From: Perlucidibaca piscinae DSM 21586
GTDB taxonomy: Bacteria > Pseudomonadota > Gammaproteobacteria > Pseudomonadales > Moraxellaceae
Reading direction: 5' to 3'
DNA length: 64,000 nucleotides
NCBI RefSeq assembly: GCF_000420045.1
Contig: NZ_ATUE01000008.1
Span: forward strand, 124,001 to 188,000
Position 1 is the stretch's first letter. Each line of letters opens with the position of its first letter. The notes below the pieces were generated by a model. It ran no database searches. It saw only the letters and a list, made by a program, of their open reading frames with translations, and was not told the origin of the DNA. Shown piece after piece: positions 26,536 through 34,671 of this stretch. A program made the position numbers and the translations under genes.

Positions 26536-27438
26536 ATGGAAATCCGTCGCGGCATCGCCGAGACCAACGGCCTGCAACTGGCCTACGAGGACATGGGTGA
26601 TGTGCTGCATCCGCCACTGCTGCTGGTGATGGGGCTGGGCGCCCAGCTCACGCTGTGGCCGGACGGTTTCTGCCGTCAGCTGGTTGAGCAGGGCTTCCGG
26701 GTCATCCGCTTCGACAACCGCGACATCGGCCTGTCCTCGCGGCTGTCACATCTGCGCGTGCGCGGTCCGGTGTGGAAGCGCTTCGTGCGCGCCCAGCTCG
26801 GCCTGTCCAGCCCGGTTCCCTATACCCTGCATGACATGGCTGCCGACGTGAACGGCCTGATCGAGTTCCTGCAACTGCCCTCCGTGCATCTGGTCGGTGG
26901 CTCCATGGGCGGCATGATCTCGCAGCTGGTTGCGGCCACCTACCCGCAGCGCGTGCGTTCGCTGGGCATCATCTTCTCGAGCACCAACGAGGCCATGCTG
27001 CCGCTGCCGAAGCTGTGGGCACTGAAGGCGCTGATGACCGGTCCGGGCAAGGACGCGACGCCGGAGCAGATTATCGCCTCGTCGAAGCGGCTGATGCGGC
27101 TGATCGGCAGCCCGCGCTATCCGTTCACGGAAGACGAGCTGCACGAGATGGCCTCGGATCTCTACCAGCGCAGCTACCATCCTGCGGGTGTGGTGCGCCA
27201 GTTCAATGCCATTCTCGGTACCGGAAGCCTGAAGCCCTTCAGCCAGCGCATCCGCAAGCCCGCCGTGGTGATCCACGGCACCCAGGATCCGCTGGTGCGG
27301 CCAGCCTGCGGCAAGGCGGTTGCCAGGGCCATCCCGGGGTCACGACTGGTGATGATCGATGGCATGGGGCATGACCTGCCGGCTGGCGTCTGGCAGCCGA
27401 TCACCACGGCACTGGTCGACAACGCCCGTCGCGCCTGA
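26536..27438 (+). CDS. Alpha/beta hydrolase
   Basis: A 300-residue alpha/beta-fold hydrolase. The nucleophile elbow is GGSMGG with Ser123, the oxyanion segment is LLVMGLGAQ near residue 31, the acid is in HGTQDPLV and the base in GMGHDLP near the C-terminus. The FRVIRFDNRDIGLSSR stretch is typical of lipase/esterase-like members near TesE/PldB-type enzymes. The ATG at 26536 has GGAGG 7 bases upstream and lies one base after the amidase stop. It is the last gene of the pair and ends at a strong terminator. Confidence 0.85.
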   Translation: MEIRRGIAETNGLQLAYEDMGDVLHPPLLLVMGLGAQLTLWPDGFCRQLVEQGFRVIRFDNRDIGLSSRLSHLRVRGPVWKRFVRAQLGLSSPVPYTLHDMAADVNGLIEFLQLPSVHLVGGSMGGMISQLVAATYPQRVRSLGIIFSSTNEAMLPLPKLWALKALMTGPGKDATPEQIIASSKRLMRLIGSPRYPFTEDELHEMASDLYQRSYHPAGVVRQFNAILGTGSLKPFSQRIRKPAVVIHGTQDPLVRPACGKAVARAIPGSRLVMIDGMGHDLPAGVWQPITTALVDNARRA

Positions 27439-27470
27439 GTCGCCCCAGGGCAGCCGCCAGCCCTGAAACG

Positions 27471-27508
27471 AAAAAGCCCCGGTCCACCGCAGCGGGCCGG
27501 GGCTTTTT
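27471..27508. terminator. Bidirectional terminator between converging genes
   Basis: A 12-bp perfect stem (27471-27482 with 27497-27508) whose outer ends are A5 and T5, with a 14-base loop. It serves both the hydrolase gene (+) and the metal-dependent hydrolase gene (-). Confidence 0.93.
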
Positions 27509-27528
27509 CATGGGGCGACGCGCGGCGG

Positions 27529-28383
27529 TCAGGCAGCCTGCGCGCGCGCGCCGTCCAGACGTTCACGCCAGTAGGCCACCAGCGCGCTGTTCTCGTGCTC
27601 CCAGGGATGAAAGTCGCGCTTGAAGAAATCTAGGTATTCGCCAGCCAGGCCGCTGAGCACCCCGGCACGGCCGTTGAACAGCGTCTTCAGGCCAAAAGCC
27701 CAGCTGCGCAGGTTGAACAGCTGCTTGTCGCGGGCCATGAACCAGACCTGGAAGGCAGCCACCACCGCCGCCAGGATCACCGTGGCCAGCACCTGGAACA
27801 CCACGCGTTCGGCGTGGTTGTTACCCGGCACGTTCTGGTAGAGGTCGAAGGCCACGGCCTTGTGTTCGGTTTCCTCGATGGCATGCCACATCCAGATCGG
27901 ACGCATCTCGTCGGAGAGGTTGTCCATGATGTTGGCATCGGTCAGCAGTCGGTTGGCGATGATGGCGGTGAAATGCTCCAGCGCCACGGTCACTGCCAGC
28001 TGCTGACGCGGGGTCAGGATGCGACGGGCCAGGTTGAGCAGGCCGAGGGTGAATTTCTCGCCCTGCAGTGCCGGCAGGCCCTTGGCTTCGAGCATGGCGT
28101 TCATGCTGACGTGCTCAAGCGAGTGCATGGCTTCCTGACCGATGAAGCCGGAAATGTCCTTGCTCGTCACCGCACCACCGGCGTGCTCGTGCAGCGCCCG
28201 CACCGAATCCACGAAGAAGCGTTCGCCGACCGGGAACAGCGTCGACAGCGCGCCCATGAAATGGGTGCAGAACGGATCCTTGAACGCCCAGTAATCCGGC
28301 ACCGTGTCGGCATCGAAGGTGAAGTCCATGCGGGTGGGCTTGATCGTGATCACGTCGGGGGTGGCGATGGTGGAGCGGGTCAT
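27529..28383 (-). CDS. Predicted metal-dependent hydrolase (COG3687 family)
   Basis: A 284-residue protein of the PF10118/COG3687 family, annotated as predicted metal-dependent hydrolase but biochemically undefined. Candidate metal ligands lie in GQEAMHSLEH, ALEHFTAI and WHAIEETEHKAVAFD, giving a ferritin-like pattern of Glu and His. A hydrophobic stretch (VLATVILAAVVAAFQVWF) sits near residue 200. These genes are common in Acinetobacter, Pseudomonas and mycobacteria, often near lipid catabolism genes. The ATG at 28383 is the family start. A perfect TTGACA with an overlapping operator-like palindrome lies upstream (28430-28468). Confidence 0.85.
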   Translation of the reverse strand: MTRSTIATPDVITIKPTRMDFTFDADTVPDYWAFKDPFCTHFMGALSTLFPVGERFFVDSVRALHEHAGGAVTSKDISGFIGQEAMHSLEHVSMNAMLEAKGLPALQGEKFTLGLLNLARRILTPRQQLAVTVALEHFTAIIANRLLTDANIMDNLSDEMRPIWMWHAIEETEHKAVAFDLYQNVPGNNHAERVVFQVLATVILAAVVAAFQVWFMARDKQLFNLRSWAFGLKTLFNGRAGVLSGLAGEYLDFFKRDFHPWEHENSALVAYWRERLDGARAQAA

Positions 28384-28429
28384 GGTCTGTCGTCTCGCGT
28401 GAAGTGACTCTGCAGTCACCGATGAGCAG

Positions 28430-28468
28430 ACGGTACCGGCGCTATGTGCCATTGTCAACTGTAACAAT
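28430..28468 (-). promoter_or_regulatory. Candidate promoter and operator for the metal-dependent hydrolase gene
   Basis: On the minus strand TTGACA (28458-28453) is followed after 17 bases by TACCGT (28435-28430). The -35 box lies inside an imperfect palindrome at 28451-28468 of the form ATTGTnA-n4-TnACAAT, a typical place for a TetR-type repressor site. Confidence 0.5.
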
Positions 28469-28511
28469 CATCGTGTTTTGGTGGTTGCTTGCCTGACGAC
28501 TGCAGAGGAAA

Positions 28512-28622
28512 GTGGCGCGGGTGGGCCGGAGGCGGGTGAAACACGCGTGAACCCATCCCTGGGGCTCGGCTCGGCATCCATGCCTCGCACGGTTTCACCC
28601 GCCTCCGGCCCACCCGCGCCAC
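28512..28622. repeat. 31-bp perfect inverted repeat with nested hairpins (REP-like element)
   Basis: Arms 28512-28542 and 28592-28622 are perfect reverse complements over 31 bases. The 49-base spacer itself holds two small hairpins: CCCA-TCCC-TGGG (28552-28563) and GGCAT-CC-ATGCC (28573-28584). On RNA this would form a long stem topped by a cloverleaf. It lies 53 bases beyond the gabD-like stop. The layout and CCATCCCTGGGG-type wording resemble dispersed intergenic palindromes of gammaproteobacteria, but I cannot count copies. Confidence 0.85.
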
Positions 28623-28675
28623 AGGATCAACGCAGTCGCCACCAGGGCAGGCTGCAGCACGGCAAGTTCATCCGC

Positions 28676-30130
28676 TCAGAAACCGCCCAGGCAGAGGGTC
28701 TTCTTCTCGACGTATTCCTCGATGCCGTAGACCGAGCCCTCGCGGCCGAGGCCGGATTCCTTGACGCCGCCGAAAGGACCGACCTCGTTGGAGATGATGC
28801 CGTCGTTGATGCCGACCATGCCGTATTCCAGACGCTCGGCGAGGCGCCATACCGTGCGCAGGTCATTGCCGTAGAGGTAGGCAGCGAGGCCGGCCGGGGT
28901 GTCATTGGCCAGTGCCACGGCCTCGTCGAGGGTGCTGAAGCGCAGTACCGGAGCCACCGGGCCGAAGCTTTCCTCGCGCATCACCGCCATGTCGGCGCGC
29001 ACGTCGGTGAGCACGGTGGGGGTGTAGAACAAGGCGCCGGCAGGGTGCCGGGTGCCACCCAGGCGGGCCACGGCACCCTCCTGCAGGGCTGCCTGCACCA
29101 GGCGCTCGACCTTGGCCACGGCGGCGGCATTGATCAGCGGGCCGATGCGGCTGACCGGATCCATGCCCTGGGCAACCGGCAGTGCAGCGACAGCGGCGAC
29201 CAGCTTGTCGACGAAGGCGTCGTGGATGCTCTCGTGAACCAGGAAGCGGTTGGCACAGACGCAGGTCTGGCCGGCATTGCGGTATTTCGAGGCCAGTGCG
29301 CCTTGCACGGCAGCGTCCAGATCGGCATCCGCTAGCACGATGAACGGGGCATTGCCGCCCAGCTCCAGCGACAGGCGCTTGACGGTTCCGGCGCAGTCGG
29401 CCATCAGGCGCTTGCCGACGGCGGTGGAGCCGGTGAAGGACAGCTTGCGCACGCGCGCATCGCTCGTGAGCACGGCACCGACCTCGGCCGGACGTGATGT
29501 GGTGACCACGCTGAGCACGCCGGCCGGAATGCCCGCCTGCTCGGCCAGGGCCGCCAGCGCGAGGGCGCACAGCGGCGTGGCCTCGGCGGGCTTGATCACC
29601 ATGGCGCAGCCGGCGGCCAGTGCCGGTGCGGCCTTGCGGGTGATCATCGCGACCGGAAAGTTCCAGGGCGTGATCGCGGCGGTGACGCCGACTGGCTGCT
29701 GCAGCACGACGATGCGCTTGTCGGCCACGGGCGCGGCCATGACATCACCCTGCAGGCGCCGGCCCTGCTCGGCGAACCACTCGATGAATCCGGCCCCGTA
29801 GGCGACCTCGCCACGTGCCTCGGCCAGCGGCTTGCCCTGTTCCAGGGTCATCAGCGTGGCCAGATCCTCCTGGTTCGCCATCACCAGGTCATGCCAGCGA
29901 CGCAGCACGCGGCCACGCTCTTTGGCGGCCAGTTCACGCCAGGCCGGGAAGGCGGCGCTGGCAGCATCGATGGCCGCCTGCGTCTCGCGATGACCGCAGT
30001 CCGGGACCTCGGCCAGCAGCTCGCCGGTGGCCGGATTGTGCACGGCATGGCGAGCACCGTCCGCAGCGGGCAGCCAGTGGCCGCCGATGAATGCCAGGTC
30101 ACGCAGCAGCGGGTTGTTGCAGGCAGTCAT
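28676..30130 (-). CDS. gabD: NAD(P)-dependent succinate-semialdehyde dehydrogenase-like
   Basis: A 484-residue aldehyde dehydrogenase closest in wording to GabD. The cofactor loop is SFTGSTAVGK (residues 231-240), the general base is E256 (LSLELGGN) and the catalytic Cys is C290 (GQTCVCANR); E. coli GabD uses nearly the same positions. The C-terminal PFGGVKESGLGREGS motif is intact. It is the last gene of a four-gene minus-strand operon with thioesterase, Fe-ADH and yqhD, overlapping the thioesterase gene by 4 bases. With an alcohol dehydrogenase upstream it could oxidise 4-hydroxybutyrate-derived semialdehyde or another omega-aldehyde; specificity is inferred. Confidence 0.88.
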   Translation of the reverse strand: MTACNNPLLRDLAFIGGHWLPAADGARHAVHNPATGELLAEVPDCGHRETQAAIDAASAAFPAWRELAAKERGRVLRRWHDLVMANQEDLATLMTLEQGKPLAEARGEVAYGAGFIEWFAEQGRRLQGDVMAAPVADKRIVVLQQPVGVTAAITPWNFPVAMITRKAAPALAAGCAMVIKPAEATPLCALALAALAEQAGIPAGVLSVVTTSRPAEVGAVLTSDARVRKLSFTGSTAVGKRLMADCAGTVKRLSLELGGNAPFIVLADADLDAAVQGALASKYRNAGQTCVCANRFLVHESIHDAFVDKLVAAVAALPVAQGMDPVSRIGPLINAAAVAKVERLVQAALQEGAVARLGGTRHPAGALFYTPTVLTDVRADMAVMREESFGPVAPVLRFSTLDEAVALANDTPAGLAAYLYGNDLRTVWRLAERLEYGMVGINDGIISNEVGPFGGVKESGLGREGSVYGIEEYVEKKTLCLGGF

Positions 30131-30588
30131 GTCGTGGCCTCTGGTGTCGCGTGCGTGTCTACGAGCAGCGTGGCGAGAAAGTCGCGGGTAGCGGCAGGAA
30201 TCGCCGTCGACTGCCCGCTGGCACGATCCACGTAGACATGCACGAAGTGGCCGGCGGCCGATGGCGTGTCTTCGTCATTGCGGAACAGGCCGACTTCGTA
30301 GCGCACGCTGCGGCTGCCGAGCTGGGTCACGCGTATGCCGGCATGCACGATGTCCGGAAACGCCATCGGGCGGAAATACTGGCACTGGGTCTCGACCACG
30401 AAGCCGACCACCACGCCGCGATGGATGTCGAGCACGCCGGCCTCGATCAGGGTTCGGTTCACCGCGGTGTCGAAGTAGCTGTAGTAGTTCACGTTGTTGA
30501 CGTGACCGTAGATGTCGTTGTCCATCCAGCGCGTGTCGATGCGCTGGACATGCCGGAAGTCGGCGCGGGTCAGGGTCTTGAGTGACAT
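30127..30588 (-). CDS. Acyl-CoA thioesterase (4HBT/YbgC-like hotdog fold)
   Basis: A 153-residue single-hotdog protein. WMDNDIYGHVNNVNYY at residues 21-36 is the 4HBT signature with the catalytic Asp (D23/D25) and His29. It probably hydrolyses acyl-CoA esters to free CoA in this operon. It overlaps gabD by 4 bases and lies 9 bases after the Fe-ADH gene. Confidence 0.86.
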   Translation of the reverse strand: MSLKTLTRADFRHVQRIDTRWMDNDIYGHVNNVNYYSYFDTAVNRTLIEAGVLDIHRGVVVGFVVETQCQYFRPMAFPDIVHAGIRVTQLGSRSVRYEVGLFRNDEDTPSAAGHFVHVYVDRASGQSTAIPAATRDFLATLLVDTHATPEATT

Positions 30589-30597
30589 GTGGCGGTC

Positions 30598-31749
30598 TCA
30601 GAGCACGGCGCGGTAGAGCGCCAGCGCGTCGGCTTCGGTGACCTCGCGCGGGTTATTGACGAGGAGGCGCTGCACGGCCATGGCATCGCGCGCGAGACGT
30701 GGCAGGTCAGCTTCGGTCACGCCGTGGTCGCTCAGGTGCCGGCCGAAGGGCATGGCGGCAACCAGTGCCGTCATGCGTGCCACGAAGGCCTGCGAGGCGA
30801 TCTGGTCATCACGGCTGGCATCGGGGTCCAGGCAGCGTTCCAGCTCGGCATAGGCGGCGCATGCCGCTTCACGGTTGAACGCCAGCACCGGCGCCAGCAC
30901 CAGGGCGTTGGTCAGGCCGTGCGGCAGATGGAACAGGCCGCCCAGCGGATAGGCCAGGGCATGTACCGCCGCCACCGGCGCGTTGGCAAAGGCCATGCCG
31001 GCGAGCAGCGAGCCGAGCAGCATGGCTTCCCGGGCCGCGGCATCGCGACCGTCGGCGAGCACGCGAGGCAGGTTGTGGTAGAGCGAGGCAAGGGCCTGGC
31101 GGGCGAGGGCATCCGACACCGGATTCTTACGGTGCCGGCTGGTGTAGGCCTCGATGGCATGCACCATGGCGTCGATGCCGGTCATGGCGGTGATGGCCGC
31201 AGGCAGGCCCAGGGTCAGCGTGCTGTCGAGCACGGCGATGTCCGGATACAGGGCATTCGATACCACCCCCTTCTTCTCGTCGGACGGGGTGGTCAGGATG
31301 GCGATGGGGGTGACTTCGGAGCCGGTGCCGGCCGTGGTCGGCACCTGGATCAGCGGCCAGCGCGGCCCGCGCGCCAGGTCCACGCCGTAGATGGACGCGA
31401 TGTCCTGCGGACTGCGCGCGAGCAGGGCGACCAGCTTGGCGGTATCCAGCGAGCTGCCGCCACCGAAGCCGATGACGCCATCGATGCCGGCGCTGGTGGC
31501 GCGAGCGACGGCATCCTGCACCACGCCTTCCGGCGGATCGGCCTGCACGTCGTGGTAGAGAGTGACGCGGATGCCGGCCTGCTCCAGGCTGGTCAGCGCC
31601 GGCCCCAGCAGACCTTGGTCATGCAGGAAGCGGTCAGTGACCACGAAGGCATGACGCAGCCCCAGCTCGCTGGCGAGGCTGCCGAGCTGGGCACTGCCAC
31701 CCTGTTCGCAGACTAGGCGCGGACAGGTCGCGAAACGGAAGCCGGCCAT
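30598..31749 (-). CDS. Iron-containing alcohol dehydrogenase
   Basis: A 383-residue group III (Fe-dependent) alcohol dehydrogenase. GGGSSLDTAK near residue 100 binds the cofactor, PTTAGTGSEVTP follows, and metal ligands lie in GIDAMVHAIEAY, HALAYPLGG and LPHGLTNA. The ATG at 31749 overlaps the yqhD stop by one base (TGATG), so I prefer it to the GTG one codon upstream. Possible substrates include 4-hydroxybutyrate, given the gabD-like gene in the operon, but 1-propanol/butanol-type alcohols are equally possible. Confidence 0.88.
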   Translation of the reverse strand: MAGFRFATCPRLVCEQGGSAQLGSLASELGLRHAFVVTDRFLHDQGLLGPALTSLEQAGIRVTLYHDVQADPPEGVVQDAVARATSAGIDGVIGFGGGSSLDTAKLVALLARSPQDIASIYGVDLARGPRWPLIQVPTTAGTGSEVTPIAILTTPSDEKKGVVSNALYPDIAVLDSTLTLGLPAAITAMTGIDAMVHAIEAYTSRHRKNPVSDALARQALASLYHNLPRVLADGRDAAAREAMLLGSLLAGMAFANAPVAAVHALAYPLGGLFHLPHGLTNALVLAPVLAFNREAACAAYAELERCLDPDASRDDQIASQAFVARMTALVAAMPFGRHLSDHGVTEADLPRLARDAMAVQRLLVNNPREVTEADALALYRAVL

Positions 31750-32924
31750 CACAGGCAGGCCTCGTAGACCCGGCGAGACAGCGCCAGATCGACATCCTGA
31801 CGCTCGCCCAGTGCGGTCATGCGATGTGCCTCAAGTTGCGCGACCAGGGCGTCGATGGCGTTGGCACCGATGCCGTAGGCCGACAGACGGGTCGGCACTT
31901 GCAGCGACTCGAAGAAGGCACGCGTGCGGGCAATCGCGGTGCTGATGCGCTGCTCCTCGCCGTCCGCGCCTTCGTCATCAACCGGCATCAGCCCCCAGAC
32001 ACGTTCGGCATACTGCAGAAGCTTTGCGCGCTTGGCGTCACGTCGCGCCTCGAGCATGGCCGGCAGCACGACAGCCAGGGTCTGGGCATGATCCAGCCCG
32101 TGCAGGGCGGTCAGCTCATGGCCGAGCATGTGCGTGGCCCAGTCCTGCGGCACGCCGGCGCCGATCAGTCCGTTGAGCGCCTGGCTGGCGGCCCACATCA
32201 GATTGCCGCGCACCTCGACATCGTCGGGCTGTGACAGCGCCTTGGGGCCATCCTCGATCAGGGTCAGCAGAATGCCTTCCGCAAAGCGGTCCTGGATCTT
32301 GCCGTTGACCGGATAGGTCAGGTACTGCTCGATGACGTGAACAAATGCATCCACCACGCCGTTGCTGACCTGGCGCACCGGCAGGGTCAGGGTGCGTGCC
32401 GGGTCCATCACCGCGAAGCGGGGAAACAGCAGCGGGCTGAAGAAGGCCGACTTGGTGTGCGTGGCGGCATGGGTGACGACGCCGCCGTTGTTGGTTTCCG
32501 AGCCGGTGGCGGCGAGCGTGACCACCACGCCCAGGGGCAGGGCGCGACGGATGCAGCGTCCGCGCGTGCGGGTGATCTCCATGACGTCACCGTCGTGGCA
32601 GGCTGCCGCCGCGATGTACTTGGTGCCGTCCATCACCGACCCCCCGCCCACGGCAAGCAGGAAGTCGATGGCTTCGGCGCGCACCACCTCGACCGCGCGC
32701 AGCAGGGTCTCGATGTGCGGATTGGGCTCGATGCCGCCGAACTCCACGACATGGCAGGCGGTCAGGGCGGCGCGTACCTCGGCCAGGGTCCCGTTGCTGA
32801 CCACGCTGCCGCCGCCATAGGTCACCAGGACGCGGCTGCCGGCAGGCACCTCGCGGGCGAGCTGGGCGGTCACGCCACTGCCGAAGATCACTTTCACGGG
32901 ATTCTGGTAGCTGAAGTTCAACAT
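31749..32924 (-). CDS. yqhD: NADPH-dependent aldehyde reductase YqhD
   Basis: A 391-residue member of the YqhD branch of Fe/Zn alcohol dehydrogenases, which reduces short-chain and lipid-derived aldehydes with NADPH. Long stretches match E. coli YqhD in wording: FGGIEPNP, LLAVGGGSVMDGTK, VVDAFVHVIEQY, and the metal site THMLGHELTALHGLDHAQT. It is the first gene of the yqhD-adh-thioesterase-gabD operon and diverges from pncC. In E. coli it is under an AraC regulator (YqhC); no regulator gene is adjacent here. Confidence 0.93.
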   Translation of the reverse strand: MLNFSYQNPVKVIFGSGVTAQLAREVPAGSRVLVTYGGGSVVSNGTLAEVRAALTACHVVEFGGIEPNPHIETLLRAVEVVRAEAIDFLLAVGGGSVMDGTKYIAAAACHDGDVMEITRTRGRCIRRALPLGVVVTLAATGSETNNGGVVTHAATHTKSAFFSPLLFPRFAVMDPARTLTLPVRQVSNGVVDAFVHVIEQYLTYPVNGKIQDRFAEGILLTLIEDGPKALSQPDDVEVRGNLMWAASQALNGLIGAGVPQDWATHMLGHELTALHGLDHAQTLAVVLPAMLEARRDAKRAKLLQYAERVWGLMPVDDEGADGEEQRISTAIARTRAFFESLQVPTRLSAYGIGANAIDALVAQLEAHRMTALGERQDVDLALSRRVYEACL

Positions 32925-33031
32925 CGGGTAGCCTCACGAACAGTGCGCAAAGAAGGTCGCAACGGGATTTTCCTGGAGCACGAGCATACCCATTTATCCG
33001 CGCCGACGGACAGCTGACAGGAGGACGCGGC

Positions 33032-33520
33032 ATGACCCGCGAAAGTGACATCACGGAACTGGCGGCAATGCTGGGACAGCGCCTGCGGCAGCGGGCGCTC
33101 ACCGTGACCACCGCCGAGTCCTGCACGGGGGGCGGCATTGCCGAGGCCATCACCCGGGTGGCGGGCAGCTCGGCCTGGTTTCGCCAGGCCTGGGTGGTCT
33201 ACAGCAATGCCGCCAAGGTCTCTGCCCTGGGCGTCGCCGACGCGGATCTTGCCGTGCATGGTGCCGTCTCGGCGCCGGTTGCCGCCGCCATGGCGGCGGG
33301 GGCGGGCCGGCATGCCGGTGCCGACTGGGCCATTGCCGTCAGCGGCATTGCCGGGCCGGATGGCGGCACAGCGGACAAGCCGGTGGGGCTGGTCTGGTTC
33401 GCCTGGGCAGGGCCGCTGGGTGTCGACACGGAGTCCTGCGTGTTTCCCGGAGATCGTGCGCAGATTCGCCGTGCCACCGTGGCGCATGCCCTGCAGGGGT
33501 TGTTGCGACGATTGGCATGA
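33032..33520 (+). CDS. pncC: Nicotinamide-nucleotide amidase PncC (CinA C-terminal domain)
   Basis: Deamidates NMN to nicotinic acid mononucleotide, recycling NAD. The 162-residue product is the stand-alone CinA C-terminal domain with TAESCTGGGIAEAITRV (active-site Ser30), VVYSNAAKVSALGV and the SGIAGPDGGTADKPVGLV glycine-rich motif. AGGAGG lies 7-12 bases before the ATG. It directly precedes recA, the conserved order in many gammaproteobacteria. Confidence 0.93.
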   Translation: MTRESDITELAAMLGQRLRQRALTVTTAESCTGGGIAEAITRVAGSSAWFRQAWVVYSNAAKVSALGVADADLAVHGAVSAPVAAAMAAGAGRHAGADWAIAVSGIAGPDGGTADKPVGLVWFAWAGPLGVDTESCVFPGDRAQIRRATVAHALQGLLRRLA

Positions 33521-33551
33521 ATGTCGACTGGCGATGCGCCATGCCCTGTGC

Positions 33552-33574
33552 CATAATACTGTACACATAGACAG
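33552..33574 (+). promoter_or_regulatory. LexA (SOS) box and -10 element of recA
   Basis: CTGT-n8-ACAG at 33559-33574 matches the gammaproteobacterial LexA consensus (CTGTACACATAGACAG). CATAAT at 33552-33557 is a -10 candidate, so LexA would cover the transcription start. recA begins 51 bases downstream. Confidence 0.88.
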
Positions 33575-33624
33575 TCATTCCGGATGATCCCCTTTCCGGA
33601 GACGCCCTTTGCGAGGATCCGCCG

Positions 33625-34671
33625 ATGAACGAAAACAAGCAGAAGGCCCTGAATGCCGCGTTGGCCCAGATCGAGAAGCAGTTTGGCAAAGGCTCGGTGA
33701 TGCGCCTCGGCGATCAGCCCGAGAAGGGAGCCATCCCGGCCATTTCCACCGGTTCACTGGGTCTCGACATCGCGCTCGGCATCGGTGGTCTGCCCAAGGG
33801 GCGCATCGTCGAGATCTACGGTCCGGAATCGTCGGGCAAGACCACGCTGACCCTGCAGGTCATTGCCGCCTGCCAGCGTGCCGGTGGCACGGCTGCCTTC
33901 GTTGACGCCGAGCATGCGCTCGATCCGTCCTATGCCGCCAAGCTCGGTGTCGACATCGAGAACCTGCTGGTGTCGCAGCCGGACACCGGTGAGCAGGCGC
34001 TGGAAATCACCGACATGCTGGTGCGCTCGAACTCGGTCGACATCATTGTCGTCGACTCGGTTGCCGCGCTGACGCCCAAGGCCGAGATCGAGGGCGAGAT
34101 GGGCGACATGCACGTCGGTCTGCAGGCCCGCCTGATGTCGCAGGCGCTGCGCAAGATCACCGGCAACATCAACCGCTCCAATTGCCTGGTCATCTTCATC
34201 AACCAGATTCGCATGAAGATCGGTGTCATGTTCGGCAGCCCGGAAACCACCACGGGCGGCAATGCGCTGAAGTTCTACGCCTCGGTCCGTCTCGACATCC
34301 GCCGCATTGGCGCGGTCAAGGAAGGCGAAGAGGTCATCGGCTCGGAAACCCGCGTCAAGGTCGTCAAGAACAAGGTGTCTCCACCCTTCAAGGAGGCCGA
34401 GTTCCAGATTCTCTACGGTCAGGGCATCAATCGTCAGGGCGAGATCATCGACCTTGGCGTCAAGCTCGGGCTCGTCGACAAGTCGGGGGCCTGGTATGCC
34501 TACCAAGGCAGCAAGATCGGGCAGGGCAAGAGCAATGCCTGCAAGTTCCTGCTGGAGAACCCGGATGTGGCGCGCACCATCGAGTCGCAGATCCGTGACC
34601 AGCTGATCGGGCCGGTGGGTGCGCTGCCGGAAACTGCCGATGAGCCGGATTTCGAAGAAGCCGGCTTCTGA
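33625..34671 (+). CDS. recA: Recombinase RecA
   Basis: DNA strand-exchange protein and LexA co-protease. The 348-residue product has the Walker A loop GPESSGKTT (residues 66-74), the MAW region, VDSVAALTPKAEIEGEMGD, the DNA-binding loop L2 (FGSPETTTGGNALKFYASV) and an acidic C-terminus (ADEPDFEEAGF). A LexA box lies upstream. recX begins inside its last codons. Confidence 0.98.
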   Translation: MNENKQKALNAALAQIEKQFGKGSVMRLGDQPEKGAIPAISTGSLGLDIALGIGGLPKGRIVEIYGPESSGKTTLTLQVIAACQRAGGTAAFVDAEHALDPSYAAKLGVDIENLLVSQPDTGEQALEITDMLVRSNSVDIIVVDSVAALTPKAEIEGEMGDMHVGLQARLMSQALRKITGNINRSNCLVIFINQIRMKIGVMFGSPETTTGGNALKFYASVRLDIRRIGAVKEGEEVIGSETRVKVVKNKVSPPFKEAEFQILYGQGINRQGEIIDLGVKLGLVDKSGAWYAYQGSKIGQGKSNACKFLLENPDVARTIESQIRDQLIGPVGALPETADEPDFEEAGF

